Assembly: GCF_044068515.1 (NCBI RefSeq)
Contig: NZ_JBIPKI010000003.1
Coordinates: forward strand, 1-64,000
Direction of reading: 5' to 3'
Length of the DNA: 64,000 nt
From: Desulfurivibrio sp044068515
GTDB lineage: Bacteria; Desulfobacterota; Desulfobulbia; Desulfobulbales; Desulfurivibrionaceae
Part shown: piece by piece, positions 63,640 through 64,000 of the stretch
Layout of the letters: each line of letters begins with the position of its first letter
How positions within the stretch are numbered: the stretch's first letter is position 1
Translations under genes and position numbers: made by a program
Notes under the pieces: generated by a model
Told to the model about the DNA's origin: nothing
Seen by the model: the letters and a program-made list of their open reading frames with translations, nothing else
The model's database searches: none

Positions 63640-64000
63640 CTATTGCATGGTCAGGGCCCGGGATTGGGCCGAGTACTGCAAGACCCCTACCGGGTCCACG
63701 TAATCGTAGACCTTGGGTTCTTTGCCGGCCGCCGGGCGCAGAATCCGCCCCACCACCTGGAGCAGGCGGCCGGTGAACTTGATTGGGGTGGTGAGAAAGA
63801 GGCTGCGCAGACCGGGACAGTCGAAGCCTTCCCCGATGAGCTGAACGGTGGAGATCAGCACCCGCACCCGGCCCTCCTGGAGGGCGGCGACCAGTTGATT
63901 GCGCTCCTCGGCCGGAGTGGTCCCGGTCAGCACCCGGTTTTCGATCCCCTGCTGGTCGAGTAAAGCCGCCAGTTCCTCGCAGTGCCGGACCCGGTCGCTG
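63640..64000 (-). CDS. SF2 DEAD/DEAH-box helicase, C-terminal part (partial)
   Basis: About 120 C-terminal residues are in the window; the gene begins beyond its right end. The RecA2 part reads SDRVRHCEELAALL, LISTVQLIGEGFDCPGL and VVGRILRPAAGKEPKVYDYV, matching the helicase motifs V and VI of the SSL2/ERCC3-like group. It ends at a TAA after RALTMQ. Confidence 0.88.
   Translation of the reverse strand, partial: SDRVRHCEELAALLDQQGIENRVLTGTTPAEERNQLVAALQEGRVRVLISTVQLIGEGFDCPGLRSLFLTTPIKFTGRLLQVVGRILRPAAGKEPKVYDYVDPVGVLQYSAQSRALTMQ

Overview
This is about 64 kb of GC-rich bacterial chromosome. It carries ordinary genes on both strands, with no integrase, transposase, phage module or CRISPR array. 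Gene content points to an anaerobic Gram-negative of the Desulfobacterota (sulfate-reducer type). The supporting features are an hgcAB mercury-methylation pair, a periplasmic octaheme nitrite reductase, FeoAB, lipocalin and SurA-like lipoproteins, a bactofilin, and zinc-binding forms of S14, S4 and L36. Desulfobulbales is my best guess, but no rRNA gene is present to test it.

Region 1 (1-15.6 kb) is the continuous S10-spc-alpha run: rpsJ to rplO, then secY, map, infA, rpmJ, rpsM, rpsK, rpsD, rpoA and rplQ, closed by a perfect 14-bp terminator. Two terminator-like hairpins lie inside the spc part. Region 2 (15.6-23.1 kb) has thiS-thiG-thiH, a single-domain AICAR formyltransferase, then hgcA-hgcB with a DUF4405 membrane protein and an opposing EamA transporter. 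The best-supported hgcA start (ATG 19706) reads through an in-frame TGA directly after a Cys codon. A GC-rich hairpin follows at once, which suggests selenocysteine. Region 3 (23.4-30.6 kb) has the chaperone genes grpE, dnaK and clpB, with trpS and a LapA-like gene between them.

Region 4 (30.6-45.5 kb) is mixed. It holds a SurA-N-like lipoprotein, the octaheme nitrite reductase, dus, a radical SAM/CDF pair, ssb, a small coiled-coil protein with its own promoter and terminator, lipocalin, an SDR-DUF2867 protein, patatin, trxB with an SPL-like radical SAM gene, and corA. Region 5 (45.6-53.5 kb) opens with four structured 90-bp tandem repeats. A NavMs-like sodium channel, feoAB with a divergent Cys-rich protein, htpX and an ABC efflux operon headed by an OB-fold lipoprotein follow.

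Region 6 (53.4-61.9 kb) has a three-gene set of C39-like protease, RLAN-type ATP-grasp ligase and GCS2 ligase, which looks like a peptide or amide-ligation pathway of unknown product. It ends beside a 34-bp hairpin. Upstream are an uncharacterised membrane protein, a P-type ATPase with altered ion-site residues, a partial local duplication and an Smr protein. The window ends with an M23 peptidase-bactofilin pair and the C-terminal part of an SF2 helicase.
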